64,000 nt of DNA from JBCBKU01 sp965267475 (GCA_965267475.1 OZ254079.1:1-64000), one strand, 5' to 3'. Shown: positions 43,276-55,463, counted from the first letter of the stretch. Made by a program: numbers and translations. Notes: generated by a model not told the origin, from the letters alone.

Positions 43276-44021
43276 AGGCCATTCAGTGGATCCGGTCGCT
43301 TATCTTCGTGATCCAAATGTACGCGATGATGCCGATCCTTGCGATCTTCTTCACGCCTCTGATGCTGATCAACAAGGTCTGGGCGTTCCGGGCCTGCCAG
43401 ACCTATTGCCGCTGGGTGATCTGGACAGCGGGATGGATGGTCGGCCTGAAATCCGAAATCCGGGGCACACCACCCACAGGCGAAGTTCTGATCGCCGCCA
43501 AGCACCAGTCCTTTTTCGACATCATCTTGATCTTTTCCGCCGTGCCCCGTGGCAAATTCATCATGAAGCGGGAACTGATTTGGGCCCCGATCCTGGGGCA
43601 ATACGCCTTGCGGATCGGATGCGTGCCGGTCGATCGCGGCAAACGGGGCCAGGCCATCGAAAAGATGTTGGCCGATGTGAAGTCCGGCCAACAGGATCCC
43701 GGCCAATTGATCATCTATTCCCAGGGGACGCGGGTCGCCCCCGGCGCCCACCTTCCCTATAAGAAAGGGACGGCTGCACTTTACGAACAGATGGGGCAAA
43801 CCTGTATCCCGGTTGCGGTGAATGTGGGTGTCTTCTGGCCCCGTATCGGCATCTACCGCAAACCGGGCTTGGCAGTTGTTGAGTTTCTTGACCCCATTCC
43901 ACCTGGCAAACCGAAGGACGTTTTTATGGCTGAGCTGGAAGAGGTGGTCGAACGCCGTTCGAACGCTTTGATGCGCGAAGCCGGCTTTCAGATTGAGGAC
44001 CAGGTCAATGCGGACGATTGA
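43272..44021 (+). CDS. plsC: 1-acyl-sn-glycerol-3-phosphate acyltransferase
   Basis: A 249-residue membrane-bound acyltransferase making phosphatidic acid. It has an N-terminal membrane segment, the HxxxxD motif KHQSFFD near residue 77, GCVPVDRG near 116, and IYSQGTRVAPG near 151. The usual Glu in block III (PEGTR) is Gln here. The ATGA overlap with ftsX links envelope lipid synthesis with division. The downstream gene overlaps it by 14 bases. Confidence 0.93.
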   Translation: MKAIQWIRSLIFVIQMYAMMPILAIFFTPLMLINKVWAFRACQTYCRWVIWTAGWMVGLKSEIRGTPPTGEVLIAAKHQSFFDIILIFSAVPRGKFIMKRELIWAPILGQYALRIGCVPVDRGKRGQAIEKMLADVKSGQQDPGQLIIYSQGTRVAPGAHLPYKKGTAALYEQMGQTCIPVAVNVGVFWPRIGIYRKPGLAVVEFLDPIPPGKPKDVFMAELEEVVERRSNALMREAGFQIEDQVNADD

Positions 44022-44610
44022 AACGACCGATGCGCTTGAGGCTCTGTATGACGTGGTCTCAGACCGTTCGATCACCAAGGTCGCCCGGCGGATCACGCCG
44101 CATTACCAGGCCTGGATCGACCGGTCGCGCTTTACTATCCTGACCACGGTGGGACCAGAGGGCACGGATGCAAGCCCGCGCGGTGACGATGGTCCGGTGG
44201 CGCGTATCGTGGACGATCAGACCATTTGGCTGCCCGACTGGCGCGGCAACAACAGACTGGATTCGCTCAGGAATATTGTCCGTGACGGGCGCGTATCTCT
44301 TATGTTCATGGTGCCCGGTTCAAACACCGTCGTTCGAACCAATGGCCGGGCCGTTTTGACCGACGACCCCGCCGTGGTGACGACATTCACGCAGGCCGGG
44401 CGCCACCCCCGTACCGTCATGGTCTTCACCCTCGATGAAATCTATTTCCAATGCGCCAAAGCGTTGATGCGATCGCGACTTTGGTCGCGCGGCGATGACA
44501 CAGACGGCCTGCCCACGGCCGGGGATTTTCTGCGGGAACAGGACGACGCATTCGACGCAGAAACCTATGATTCCGGCTATGCCGAATACGCAAAGTCGCG
44601 CATGTGGTGA
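44008..44610 (+). CDS. pyridoxamine 5'-phosphate oxidase-like FMN-binding protein
   Basis: A 200-residue split-barrel flavin-binding protein. ALYDVVSDRSITKV opens it and FTILTTVGPEGTDASPRGD near residue 48 is the core barrel. VVRTNGRAVL follows near 110. These match the pyridoxamine-phosphate-oxidase-like family of DR2398 type (TIGR04025). Substrate unknown; a flavin- or heme-linked reductase role is possible. It begins inside the plsC 3-prime end. Confidence 0.85.
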   Translation: MRTIETTDALEALYDVVSDRSITKVARRITPHYQAWIDRSRFTILTTVGPEGTDASPRGDDGPVARIVDDQTIWLPDWRGNNRLDSLRNIVRDGRVSLMFMVPGSNTVVRTNGRAVLTDDPAVVTTFTQAGRHPRTVMVFTLDEIYFQCAKALMRSRLWSRGDDTDGLPTAGDFLREQDDAFDAETYDSGYAEYAKSRMW

Positions 44611-44613
44611 CCG

Positions 44614-45576
44614 CTAGGCCGCAAGACCCTTGGACCCGATATCAAGAAACTTCTTGCGCCGTGCCTTGACCAGATCGTCACCCGACTTCTTGGAGAGCTG
44701 CGTCAAAAACCCGTTCAGCGCCTTGCCCACGCTTTCGATGGTCTTGGTCCGGTTTCGCTGAGCGCCGCCTGTGGGCTCGGCAATGATCTGGTCGACAACG
44801 CCCAAAGCTTTCAGGTCTTGCGCGGTCAGGCGAAGGGCCTCGGCGGCCTCGCGCATCCGTTCAGCATCTTTCCAGAGGATCGAGGCGCAGCCTTCCGGCG
44901 AGATCACCGAATAGACCGAGTGTTCCAACATGGCGAGCTTGTCCGCCGTCGCGAAGGCCACCGCACCGCCAGAGCCGCCTTCCCCGATAATCACGCTGAT
45001 CAGCGGCACGCGGATCTTCAGACACTTCTCGGTCGACCGTGCGATGGCTTCCGACTGGCCGCGTTCTTCCGCGCCCTTTCCTGGAAACGCGCCAGGTGTG
45101 TCGACCAAAGTAATCACCGGGACCCCGAAGCGGTCCGCGAGATCCATCAATCGGATGGCCTTGCGATACCCTTCGGGCCGGGCCATGCCGAAATTGCGTT
45201 CGATCCGCGAATTTGTGTCGGACCCCTTTTCCTGTCCGATCACCATGACGGGTTGGTCATTCAACCGCGCCAGCCCACCCATCACGGCCTGATCGTCCGC
45301 AAAATTCCGGTCGCCGGCCAAGGGCGTGTATTCCGAAAACAACGCTTCGATATAATCCTTGCAATGTGGCCGGTCCGGGTGCCGGGCCACCTGGCATTTG
45401 CGCCAGGGATCAAGGTCTTTGTAAAGGTCCTGAAGAAGCGTCTGCGCTTTCTTGTCCAGCGCCGCAGCTTCCTTCTCGATATCCATCTCTTCGTTGGCGC
45501 GCGCCATAGCACGCAGTTCTTCCGCCTTGCCTTCGATCTCGGCCAGCGGTTTTTCGAACTCAAGATAGTTGGTCAT
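44614..45576 (-). CDS. accA: acetyl-CoA carboxylase carboxyltransferase subunit alpha
   Basis: A 320-residue subunit of the carboxyltransferase that forms malonyl-CoA, the first step of fatty-acid synthesis. It opens NYLEFEKPLAEIEGKAEEL, has GRGYRKAI-type ARPEGYRKAIRLMDLADRF near residue 145 and IIGEGGSGGAVAFA near 203. The ATG at 45576 gives the usual N-terminus; longer in-frame starts are unlikely. It converges on the PNPOx-like gene. Confidence 0.97.
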   Translation of the reverse strand: MTNYLEFEKPLAEIEGKAEELRAMARANEEMDIEKEAAALDKKAQTLLQDLYKDLDPWRKCQVARHPDRPHCKDYIEALFSEYTPLAGDRNFADDQAVMGGLARLNDQPVMVIGQEKGSDTNSRIERNFGMARPEGYRKAIRLMDLADRFGVPVITLVDTPGAFPGKGAEERGQSEAIARSTEKCLKIRVPLISVIIGEGGSGGAVAFATADKLAMLEHSVYSVISPEGCASILWKDAERMREAAEALRLTAQDLKALGVVDQIIAEPTGGAQRNRTKTIESVGKALNGFLTQLSKKSGDDLVKARRKKFLDIGSKGLAA

Positions 45577-45768
45577 GGCCTGCCTCTGACTGCACGGATG
45601 GATATATGTCCCCGTCCGCGCAAAGTTGCAATCGCCCTGCACCCGGCGATCGGGCCGCTTTGCCGACGAAGAACGCAGGTTACGCCCGCTCGGGGACCGC
45701 TGGCGTGGATATGCCGAGGTAAATGACAATCGGTGCGGTTTCCGGGCGCCCCGCGACCGGTCCCGCGT

Positions 45769-46884
45769 CTATTTGCCAAACTCTTCGATGATGGCGTCGG
45801 TGTGTTCCCCAAGGCCCGGCACCGGCGCTGGTTGGAACGCGTCGGTGCGCCCGGGCGGTCGTGGCATCTCTACGACTTGTCCATCCGGAAGGATGGTGTC
45901 GAAGCGCCGCAGGGCGGGATGGACGGAAAGATCGGCAATCTCGGAATAGCGGCCAAACGCGATCCCCGCCTGGCTCAGCCGGTCGACCATTTCGGCCACC
46001 GGATGCTTTGCGAAGAAAGGCTCAAGCTCGGCATCCAACAGCACCCTGTTGGCAACCCGATCCGCGTTGGAGCGGAACTCGTGCCGCGTGGCGAGGTCTT
46101 CACGACCAATGACGCGCGACGCAAAGCGATGGAATTCTTTGTTGTTTTGTACGGCGACGATCACTGTCCCGTCCACGCAAGCAAAGGGGCGATACGGATA
46201 TATGGACGCGTGGGACAGACCGAAACGACCCGTCACTTTCCCCGCATGTTCAAAGTGAAGCAAAGGTACCGCCATCCAATCGGCCATGCCGTCGAACATG
46301 GAAATCTCGATGGATCTGCCGCGTCCGGTCATACCGCGCTCAATCAGCGCTTCGAGCACAGCGGAATGCGCATTCATTCCGGTCGAGATGTCGGCTGCCG
46401 AAACGCCAACCTTCGACGGGGTGTCCGGTGTTCCCGTCACGGCGCAAAGACCGCTTTCTGCCTGAACAAGCATGTCATAGGCCCGCATCGCGGCATAAGG
46501 CGTGTCCTTCCCGTATCCCAAGATTGAAACGGAAATGAGCCGGGGATAGTCGCGTTCCAGAACCTCGGGGCCCAAGCCCATGCGGTCCATCGCCCCGGGC
46601 GCGAGGTTCTGAATGAAGACATCGGCCTTCGACAGCATGTTCTTCAGGACGGCCAGCCCCCGATCATCTTTCAGATCCAGAACAGCACTTTCCTTGCCGC
46701 GATTGAGCCAGGCGAAATAGGCCGCAGTCCCTTTGACCGCGCTGTCATAGTTCCGCGCGGTTTCTCCTTCCGGGCGCTCGATCTTGATGACCCGCGCACC
46801 AGCATCCGCCAGTCTGACGGTGCACATCGGCGCAGCGACCGCCTGTTCGATCGCCACCACCAGCAGGCCGTCAAGCGCACCCAT
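45769..46884 (-). CDS. CaiB/BaiF family CoA-transferase (family III)
   Basis: A 371-residue class III CoA-transferase that moves CoA between carboxylic acids. ARVIKIERPEGE lies near residue 28, SILGYG near 121, and YDMLVQAESGLCAVTG carries the Asp of the covalent acyl intermediate near 136. It begins at the stop of the acyl-CoA dehydrogenase gene (TGATG), so the two act together: activation of an acid to its CoA ester and then desaturation. The acid is not identifiable from sequence. Confidence 0.93.
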   Translation of the reverse strand: MGALDGLLVVAIEQAVAAPMCTVRLADAGARVIKIERPEGETARNYDSAVKGTAAYFAWLNRGKESAVLDLKDDRGLAVLKNMLSKADVFIQNLAPGAMDRMGLGPEVLERDYPRLISVSILGYGKDTPYAAMRAYDMLVQAESGLCAVTGTPDTPSKVGVSAADISTGMNAHSAVLEALIERGMTGRGRSIEISMFDGMADWMAVPLLHFEHAGKVTGRFGLSHASIYPYRPFACVDGTVIVAVQNNKEFHRFASRVIGREDLATRHEFRSNADRVANRVLLDAELEPFFAKHPVAEMVDRLSQAGIAFGRYSEIADLSVHPALRRFDTILPDGQVVEMPRPPGRTDAFQPAPVPGLGEHTDAIIEEFGK

Positions 46885-48059
46885 CAGAAAGATCTGGGCA
46901 TGCCCAGGACATGCTCGGCCACATAGGACAGGATCAAGTTGGTCGAGATCGGCGCAACCTGATACAGGCGCGTTTCGCGGAACTTCCGCTCAACATCATA
47001 TTCGTTGGCAAATCCAAACCCGCCGTGAAACTGGATGCAGGCATTTGCCGCTTCCCATGACGCTTTGGCGGCCAGATATTTGGCCATGTTGGCCTCGGCA
47101 CCACAGGGCCTACCGGCATCGAACAGGGCGCAGGCTTTATAGCGCATGAGGTTTGCCGCCTCGACCTCGATAAAGGCTTCGGCGATCGGAAACTGGACAC
47201 CCTGGTTCTGGCCAATCGGGCGGCCGAACACCTTCCGCTCACCCACATAGGCCGTCACTTTATCGGTGAACCAATACCCGTCGCCGATACATTCCGCGGC
47301 GATCAGGGCGCGTTCGGCATTCAGTCCGGTCAGGATATACTGAAACCCCTTCCCTTCCTCGCCGATCAGGTTCTCTTCGGGAATTTCCAGATTGTCGAAG
47401 AAAAGTTCGTTGGTTTCGTGGTTCACCATGTTCGGGATCGGCTGAACCTTCATGCCTGACGTCATGGCCTCTTTGATGTCGACCAGAAAGATCGACAGGC
47501 CTTCGGACTTCTTCTTAACCTCTGTCAGCGGCGTTGTGCGCGCCAGCAGGATCATGAAGTCCGAATGCTGAACGCGGCTGATCCAGACCTTCTGCCCATT
47601 GATGACATAAGCGTCGCCCTTCTTGACGGCGGTTGTCTTAATCTTGGTTGTGTCGGTTCCGGTCGTCGGCTCGGTGACGCCCATGGACTGAATGCGCAAC
47701 TTGCCCTCGGCAATCTGCGGAAGATACGTCTGGCGCTGCGCTTCCGAGCCATGCCGCACAAGCGTGCTCATGTTGTACATCTGCCCGTGACAAGCGCCTG
47801 AATTGCCGCCGGCCCGGTTGATCTCTTCCATGATCACCCCGGCTTCCGTCAGGCCCAGTCCGGAGCCGCCGTAGTCTTCCGGAATAAGGGCCGACATCCA
47901 GCCTTCTTGGGTCAGAGCATCCACGAAGGCTTCGGGATAGGCGCGCTCTTCGTCCACCTTCCGGTGGTATTCTGCGGGGAATTTGGCGCAAAGGGCCCTT
48001 ACACCGTCCCGGATGTCATCGTAGTTGTTTGCAGGATCGAGCATATCATTTGTGTCCAT
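46884..48059 (-). CDS. acyl-CoA dehydrogenase
   Basis: A flavoprotein of about 391 residues that desaturates an acyl-CoA. It has a helical N-terminal domain (LTEAGVIMEEINRAGG), GVTEPTTGTDTTKI near residue 122, GQKVWISRVQHSD and the C-terminal domain QFHGGFGFANEYDVERKFRE near 347. The start is uncertain: ATG 48059 gives MDTNDMLDPANNY; ATGs at 48047 and 48095 are alternatives with poor ribosome sites. Translationally coupled to the CoA-transferase. Electrons would go to ETF and the ETF-QO encoded at 23173. Confidence 0.9.
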   Translation of the reverse strand: MDTNDMLDPANNYDDIRDGVRALCAKFPAEYHRKVDEERAYPEAFVDALTQEGWMSALIPEDYGGSGLGLTEAGVIMEEINRAGGNSGACHGQMYNMSTLVRHGSEAQRQTYLPQIAEGKLRIQSMGVTEPTTGTDTTKIKTTAVKKGDAYVINGQKVWISRVQHSDFMILLARTTPLTEVKKKSEGLSIFLVDIKEAMTSGMKVQPIPNMVNHETNELFFDNLEIPEENLIGEEGKGFQYILTGLNAERALIAAECIGDGYWFTDKVTAYVGERKVFGRPIGQNQGVQFPIAEAFIEVEAANLMRYKACALFDAGRPCGAEANMAKYLAAKASWEAANACIQFHGGFGFANEYDVERKFRETRLYQVAPISTNLILSYVAEHVLGMPRSF

Positions 48060-48095
48060 GCACCAGATGTCTCTAGCTACGGACACAGCGTTCAT

Positions 48096-48466
48096 ATCTC
48101 AATGATAACTCTTTGAATCAAACTTGCCCTGGTTCTTTACATCACCTGACCAGGGACCCACGCCGAACGTCCGACGCTTCCATGGCAGCGACAGAAGACC
48201 CCAGCTTGTTCTCGGCAGGGCCAACGAACTGCCCTATAGGCCTGAACGCCCATCAAGGGTTGTTCGCAAAGAAAATCCGAGAGATCCCTTAAAGGATGTC
48301 CGTCCCTGCAAGCGATGGCGCCTCACAGACCATGGGTGATGCAAAAACCCGGATGGCGGACGTCGCGTCCTGACCTATACAGTCCCTGTAGTAATGAAAC
48401 CTGGAACAAGGACCCCGCGCTGCGTTTCGCCCTCCCCACCAAAGCGGACCGCGGCTGAACATATCA
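48096..48466. other. 371-bp gap between the acyl-CoA dehydrogenase and pxpA
   Basis: This divergent spacer is likely to hold both promoters. I see no convincing gene: a 71-residue plus-strand frame at 48124 is basic and lacks a ribosome site. TACAGTCCCTGTA (48377-48389) is a small dyad with a three-base loop centre that could be an operator. I find no clear -35/-10 pair. Confidence 0.4.
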
Positions 48467-49234
48467 ATGGCTCGTATTGATCTGAATTCCGACCTGGGTG
48501 AAGGTTTTGGCCCTTGGAGCATGGGCGACGATGCCGCAATGCTCGGGATCGTCACGTCGGCGAATGTGGCTTGCGGCGGCCATGCCAGCGACCCGGAAAC
48601 CATGCACCGCACGTTGGAACTGGCCAAAGAGAATGGGGTCATCGTCGGTGCCCATCCTGGCTTCAACGATCCCGAAGGTTTCGGGCGGCGCGTCATCCCA
48701 ATGAGCCCTGCGGAAATTGGCCGTATGTGCGCGGCCCAAATCGGCGCGCTTATGGCAATCGCCGCACAGACGGGTGTTTCCGTCCGATATGTGAAGCCGC
48801 ACGGGGCCTTGGGCAATTTGGCCGCCCGTGATCGTATGGTTGCCGACGCAATCGCCGAAACCGTCAAGCGAATGGACGCAAATCTTGCGGTGCTGGCGAT
48901 CTCGGGCACGCAAAGCGAGCAGGCGGCAAAGGCGGCAGGCATCGCCACGTTTTCCGAGATCTTTGCCGATCGGGGTTATCTTTCCTCAGGACAACTCGTG
49001 CCCCGCGGACAGGACGGCGCGATGATCCATGATCCCGAAACCGCGGCAGATAGGCTTCTGTCCTTCTTGGATAGCGGCCTGATGCCGGTGGTTGATGGCG
49101 ATCCAATTCCACTTGATGCGCACTCGATCTGCGTGCACGGCGACAGCCCCGGTGCGGTTACCATGGCGCAAGAGATCCGAAACCGGTTGATCAGCGAAGG
49201 GGTGACGATCACCAGCTTCATAAAGGACGATTGA
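48467..49234 (+). CDS. pxpA: 5-oxoprolinase subunit A (LamB/YcsF family)
   Basis: A 255-residue TIM-barrel-like subunit of the PxpABC enzyme that opens 5-oxoproline to glutamate with ATP. It opens IDLNSDLGEGFGPWSMGDD, with NVACGGHASDP near residue 33, VGAHPGFNDPEGFGRR near 60 and the closing ICVHGDSPGAV. First of three adjacent subunit genes. Confidence 0.96.
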   Translation: MARIDLNSDLGEGFGPWSMGDDAAMLGIVTSANVACGGHASDPETMHRTLELAKENGVIVGAHPGFNDPEGFGRRVIPMSPAEIGRMCAAQIGALMAIAAQTGVSVRYVKPHGALGNLAARDRMVADAIAETVKRMDANLAVLAISGTQSEQAAKAAGIATFSEIFADRGYLSSGQLVPRGQDGAMIHDPETAADRLLSFLDSGLMPVVDGDPIPLDAHSICVHGDSPGAVTMAQEIRNRLISEGVTITSFIKDD

Positions 49235-49235
49235 G

Positions 49236-49928
49236 ATGATGAACCCGTCCTTCACCCCAATTGCCGACCATGCTTTGCTTGTCACGTTCGCCGAGGACAT
49301 CAGCGAAGAGGCCCATGCGGCCGTGTTGTCGCTGGATGAGATCATCGCGGCTGATCCGCCAAAGGGTGTGATCGAAACCGTTCCGGCGCTTGTCAATCTG
49401 CTTGTGGATTTTGACCCGCTGGCAACCGATCACGGTCTTGTCCAAAGGGCCCTTGAACAAAAGATTTCAGACCTGAAGCCGGTCGCGGTGGTTGGCGCGG
49501 ATCGAAAGGTCCAGGTTTGCTACGAGCCACCATACGCGCCCGATCTTGCGACATTGGCGAAAGCAGTCGGCCTGTCCGAAGATGCGGTGATCAACGCACA
49601 TTTGGCCGGAGAGTATCGGGTCCTGATGTATGGGTTTTCCCCGGGATACGCCTATCTTTCCGGCGTCACCGCGGAAATTCAGGTTCCACGAAAACCGACG
49701 GCCGTTCGCGACGTTCCCGCCGGTAGTGTGATTGTTGCGGGTCCGCAATGTCTTGTCACAACCCTGACCATGCCAACGGGCTGGACGATCATCGGTCGCT
49801 CGCCCACGCGCATACTTACAGGGGATCAATCGCGCCCATTTTTGTTCGATGTCGGCGATCGCGTGGTGTTTGAACGCATCTCGAAAGAGGCGTTCGAACG
49901 GATCGAAACCCAGGCGACCCATGGCTGA
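49236..49928 (+). CDS. pxpB: 5-oxoprolinase subunit B (KipI family)
   Basis: A 230-residue allophanate-hydrolase-subunit-1-like protein. HALLVTFAEDISEEAHAAV is near residue 9, VPALVNLLVDFDPL near 50, YRVLMYGFSPGYAYL near 129 and GPQCLVTTLTMPTGWTIIGR near 172. It pairs with PxpC. Start at 49236; an ATG three bases later is possible. It overlaps pxpC by eight bases. Confidence 0.95.
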   Translation: MMNPSFTPIADHALLVTFAEDISEEAHAAVLSLDEIIAADPPKGVIETVPALVNLLVDFDPLATDHGLVQRALEQKISDLKPVAVVGADRKVQVCYEPPYAPDLATLAKAVGLSEDAVINAHLAGEYRVLMYGFSPGYAYLSGVTAEIQVPRKPTAVRDVPAGSVIVAGPQCLVTTLTMPTGWTIIGRSPTRILTGDQSRPFLFDVGDRVVFERISKEAFERIETQATHG

Positions 49929-50922
49929 CGCCGGACTCTCAGTCACGTTCGCGGGTCCTCTCGTCACGCTTCAGGATGCCGGGCGTCCCGGAAACATGCG
50001 CTATGGGGTGGCCGCCTCTGGGCCGATGGACAAGATTTCCTTCGATGCGGCCAATGCCGCCCTGGGCAACGCCGCGGGCGCGACAGCCATTGAGGTGTCT
50101 CTGGGCGGTTTGATGCTTCAATGCAAGAAGGGTCAGGTTACAGTCGCCATTGCGGGCGGCGATTTCATCGTCGACCATGCAGGCCAAAAGAAAGGGTCTT
50201 GGACGATCCTGACGCTTCGCTCCGAAGACCGTTTGTCGATCCGGGCCGGCAAGACCGGAAGCTGGGCCTATCTGGCTTTTGCCGGCGAGATCTGCTCCGA
50301 ACAGTGGTTGGAAAGCACATCGACGCATTCGACATCAGGATTTGGGGGTGGACCTGTCCTGACCGGTCAACGGCTATTGGTCGAGAACGCGGTCGTCAGG
50401 GAAGATCGTGAAGGTGACATCGCCGCGCCCGGTTTTCTTTCAGAGGGCCCGGTGTCAGTGGTGATGGGTCCGCAGGACGGGCGCTTCAAGCCGTCATCGA
50501 TCGACGAATTCACGACGGCAACATTTCAGGTCACAGACGGATATGACCGGATGGGGATGCGACTGAACGGCCCCGAACTAAAGCTGGACGGCGCGCTCTC
50601 CATCCCGTCGGAACCGGTCGTTCGCGGCTCGGTTCAGGTTGCAGGGGACGGCGTTGCGACGGTTCTTCTGGCAGACCATCAGACCACCGGCGGATATCCG
50701 AAAATCGCCACGGTCGCGTCATTCGAAATCGCCCGCCTGGTTCAGCTTAGGTCCGGAAATGACATCAAATTCGCCGCAATCGACACCCAAACGGCGATCG
50801 AGCGCACCAGGCAATTCGATGAAGAAAGACAGAAGTATATCGGTGAAATCAGCACCGCACGGGGCACGCTGGAACAACGGCTCATGCGCGGAAACCTGAT
50901 TCATGGGTATTCGGAGGACTAG
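49921..50922 (+). CDS. pxpC: 5-oxoprolinase subunit C (biotin-dependent carboxylase-like, KipA family)
   Basis: A 333-residue subunit-2-like protein. LVTLQDAGRPGNMRYGVAAS is near residue 15, SGPMDKISFDAANAALGN follows, and SDRMGMRL-type YDRMGMRLNGPEL is near 202. GDGVATVLLADHQTTGGYPK is near 240. The three subunits together hydrolyse 5-oxoproline, a by-product of glutamine breakdown and protein N-terminal processing. It ends the operon at a strong terminator. Confidence 0.95.
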   Translation: MADAGLSVTFAGPLVTLQDAGRPGNMRYGVAASGPMDKISFDAANAALGNAAGATAIEVSLGGLMLQCKKGQVTVAIAGGDFIVDHAGQKKGSWTILTLRSEDRLSIRAGKTGSWAYLAFAGEICSEQWLESTSTHSTSGFGGGPVLTGQRLLVENAVVREDREGDIAAPGFLSEGPVSVVMGPQDGRFKPSSIDEFTTATFQVTDGYDRMGMRLNGPELKLDGALSIPSEPVVRGSVQVAGDGVATVLLADHQTTGGYPKIATVASFEIARLVQLRSGNDIKFAAIDTQTAIERTRQFDEERQKYIGEISTARGTLEQRLMRGNLIHGYSED

Positions 50923-50980
50923 CGCCGCCGCACGACGTCAGAAGCGTGACCTTTTGGAGGACCCGCACGCATTGGTATTC

Positions 50981-51025
50981 AAGAAAACAGGCGGCCAAGC
51001 TTTCGCCGAGCCGCCTGGTTTTCTC
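50981..51025. terminator. bidirectional terminator between pxpC and tRNA-fMet
   Basis: Arms AGAAAACAGGCGGC (50982-50995) and GCCGCCTGGTTTTCT (51010-51024) pair with one bulged G and a 14-base loop. The A/T ends serve both strands: pxpC from the left and tRNA-fMet from the right. Confidence 0.8.
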
Positions 51026-51032
51026 TGGGTTT

Positions 51033-51109
<77 letters not shown>

Positions 51110-51120
51110 CCAGCGGAGAA

Positions 51121-51149
51121 CAGGTATTGCCTTCCCGGGCGGACTGCAA
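51121..51149 (-). promoter_or_regulatory. candidate promoter for tRNA-fMet
   Basis: On the minus strand, TTGCAG (51149-51144) and TACCTG (51126-51121) are 17 bases apart, with the tRNA start eleven bases beyond. The -10 match is weak. The terminator at 52042-52070 cuts this tRNA off from the rRNA operon, so a private promoter is needed. Confidence 0.5.
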
Positions 51150-51233
51150 GGCCCTTTCTGACAAAGTTTGCCGCGGGCTTGCCCGGGGGCGCTTGGGCAC
51201 GTAGGTCTTGCGAAATCCAAGGCAGGCCGGTTC

Positions 51234-51950
51234 ATGATCCCGACTTTCGTGATTTCGCTTCCAGACAGCGGTGACAGATCCGGAACGCTGCTTCGGGCCC
51301 TGCGCGACGTCGGGCTGGATCCGGTTCTGCACTTCGGTATCGACGGACGTGCGGGGCTTCCGCCTGAATGCGAAACCCGGATCAACCGGGCCGCGGCGCG
51401 GGAAAACATGTTCCGGGACATGCTCGACAGTGAGTTCGCATGCGCGTTGTCCCACCTTCAAGTATATGAAACGATTGTGCAATCCGGCCTGGACCGCGCA
51501 TTGATCTTTGAAGACGACGCTTTGATTCAAGACGACTTCGCAAATTGCCTTCCCGCGCTTAAGACGGTCGATGCGGACCTCGTCACGCTGATGCACGCAG
51601 CGACTTATGTTCGGAAAACGAAGCCTGTCGGACTGCCCTCTGGCCACAGGTTGCATCGACTGACGCAGTCTCCGTTTTATGCCTGCGCCTATTTGTTGTC
51701 GCGGCGCGGGGCCGAATACATACAGCGCCACGCCCTGCCGATCGCCCGCCCAGCGGATTGGCCCTGCGACATCACAAGGATCGAAAGCTATGCGATGGAT
51801 CCGCAGCCGGTCCACCATCCGGCAGAGCCTGAAAAATCGAACATCGGGGAAGCGGGCCGGCGTGACTTTCGCGGCCGGGCGGCACGTTTCCTGACTGCCG
51901 CCTATTGGCGCCGGTTCTGGTTGAAACGGACAAGCCGAAAGATTGCCTAA
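51234..51950 (+). CDS. glycosyltransferase family 25 (LPS/LOS-type) protein
   Basis: A 238-residue GT25 enzyme. It begins MIPTFVISLPDSGDR and has FACALSHLQVYETIVQSG near residue 71, the nucleotide-sugar motif RALIFEDDALI near 92 and PFYACAYLLSRRGAEYI near 146. GT25 members add sugars to lipopolysaccharide. It sits between tRNA-fMet and 5S, on the opposite strand to the rRNA operon, and stands alone. The ATG at 51234 gives the usual N-terminus; a longer start at 51168 lies in the tRNA promoter region. Confidence 0.9.
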   Translation: MIPTFVISLPDSGDRSGTLLRALRDVGLDPVLHFGIDGRAGLPPECETRINRAAARENMFRDMLDSEFACALSHLQVYETIVQSGLDRALIFEDDALIQDDFANCLPALKTVDADLVTLMHAATYVRKTKPVGLPSGHRLHRLTQSPFYACAYLLSRRGAEYIQRHALPIARPADWPCDITRIESYAMDPQPVHHPAEPEKSNIGEAGRRDFRGRAARFLTAAYWRRFWLKRTSRKIA

Positions 51951-52041
51951 CCTCTTCGGTGGGGCCGCGGTCGAAAGGGGCGCGACGTGCGGCGATTTCG
52001 GCAGTGGACCCGGTGGAAACGCACACCCGAGGTGCAGGCAC

Positions 52042-52070
52042 AAAAAAGCCGCCCAGGCGGGCGGTGTTTT
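52042..52070. terminator. bidirectional terminator after 5S rRNA and after the GT25 gene
   Basis: Stem CCGCCC (52049-52054) and GGGCGG (52059-52064) with loop AGGC. Six A residues precede it (a U-run for the minus strand), and TGTTTT follows. It should end the rRNA transcript from the right and the GT25 transcript from the left. Confidence 0.75.
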
Positions 52071-52109
52071 CGGGACATCGTTTGAGATCAACGAAGCGTT
52101 TCTTACTAG

Positions 52110-52226
52110 GTTTGGCGATGACCTACTCTCCCACGACTTAAGCCGCAGTACCATCGGCGCAACCGAGCTTAACGGCCGAGTTCGGGATGGGATCGGGTGT
52201 TTCTCTGGCGCTGTGATCACCAAACC
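52110..52226 (-). rRNA. rrf: 5S ribosomal RNA
   Basis: About 116 bases reading on the minus strand GGTTTGGTGATCACAGC to GGAGAGTAGGTCATCGCC. The conserved CCGATCCCATCCCGAACTCGG core is present (positions 52160-52190). Ends are set by the complementary GGTTTGG/CCAAACC arms and may be off by a few bases. Confidence 0.96.
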
Positions 52227-52299
52227 GAGAAAGAAACGCGTTTCAAGTCAAGAACTTAGCAAGTGTGCTTTTGGATCCAGAACCTATCTTCTACTGGAT

Positions 52300-55128
<2,829 letters not shown>

Positions 55129-55463
55129 TCCAGAAGAAGACAGGCTTCTTCTCTAGGTGCGCCTCTACCTTGCGAGGCACACGGACCAAAAGCATACTTA
55201 CCCGCCCCTTCGACTGGTTCGTTCGAAGGGACATGTGTCATGCGATGTCGGTCGCATGACGAGGTTAGTGTACTTGACTTGGAGGTCTCATACTTCGCAG
55301 GTCGAACCTGCTGGATCTGCCCCACTTGGCGGATCCGGTATGAAACCAAAATGTTGATCTCTAAACGATGTCAATGTCTGCGCGGTCCCGAAGGAAACGT
55401 GCAGCCACATCCAAGATTGGATGGCAAAGCCAAACGGCTTAACGATCTAATCTTGAAGGGAAA
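55129..55463 (-). other. spacer between tRNA-Ala and 23S rRNA
   Basis: A 335-base internal transcribed spacer. It holds the hairpin GTCATGCGA-TGTCGG-TCGCATGAC at 55237-55260 and a second arm pair CCTTCGA/TCGAAGG near 55207-55229, likely RNase III sites. No gene is seen. Confidence 0.7.

Noticed and set aside
48124..48339. 71-codon plus-strand frame in the pxpA upstream gap
   Set aside because: Basic, low-complexity sequence without a ribosome site; no recognisable family.
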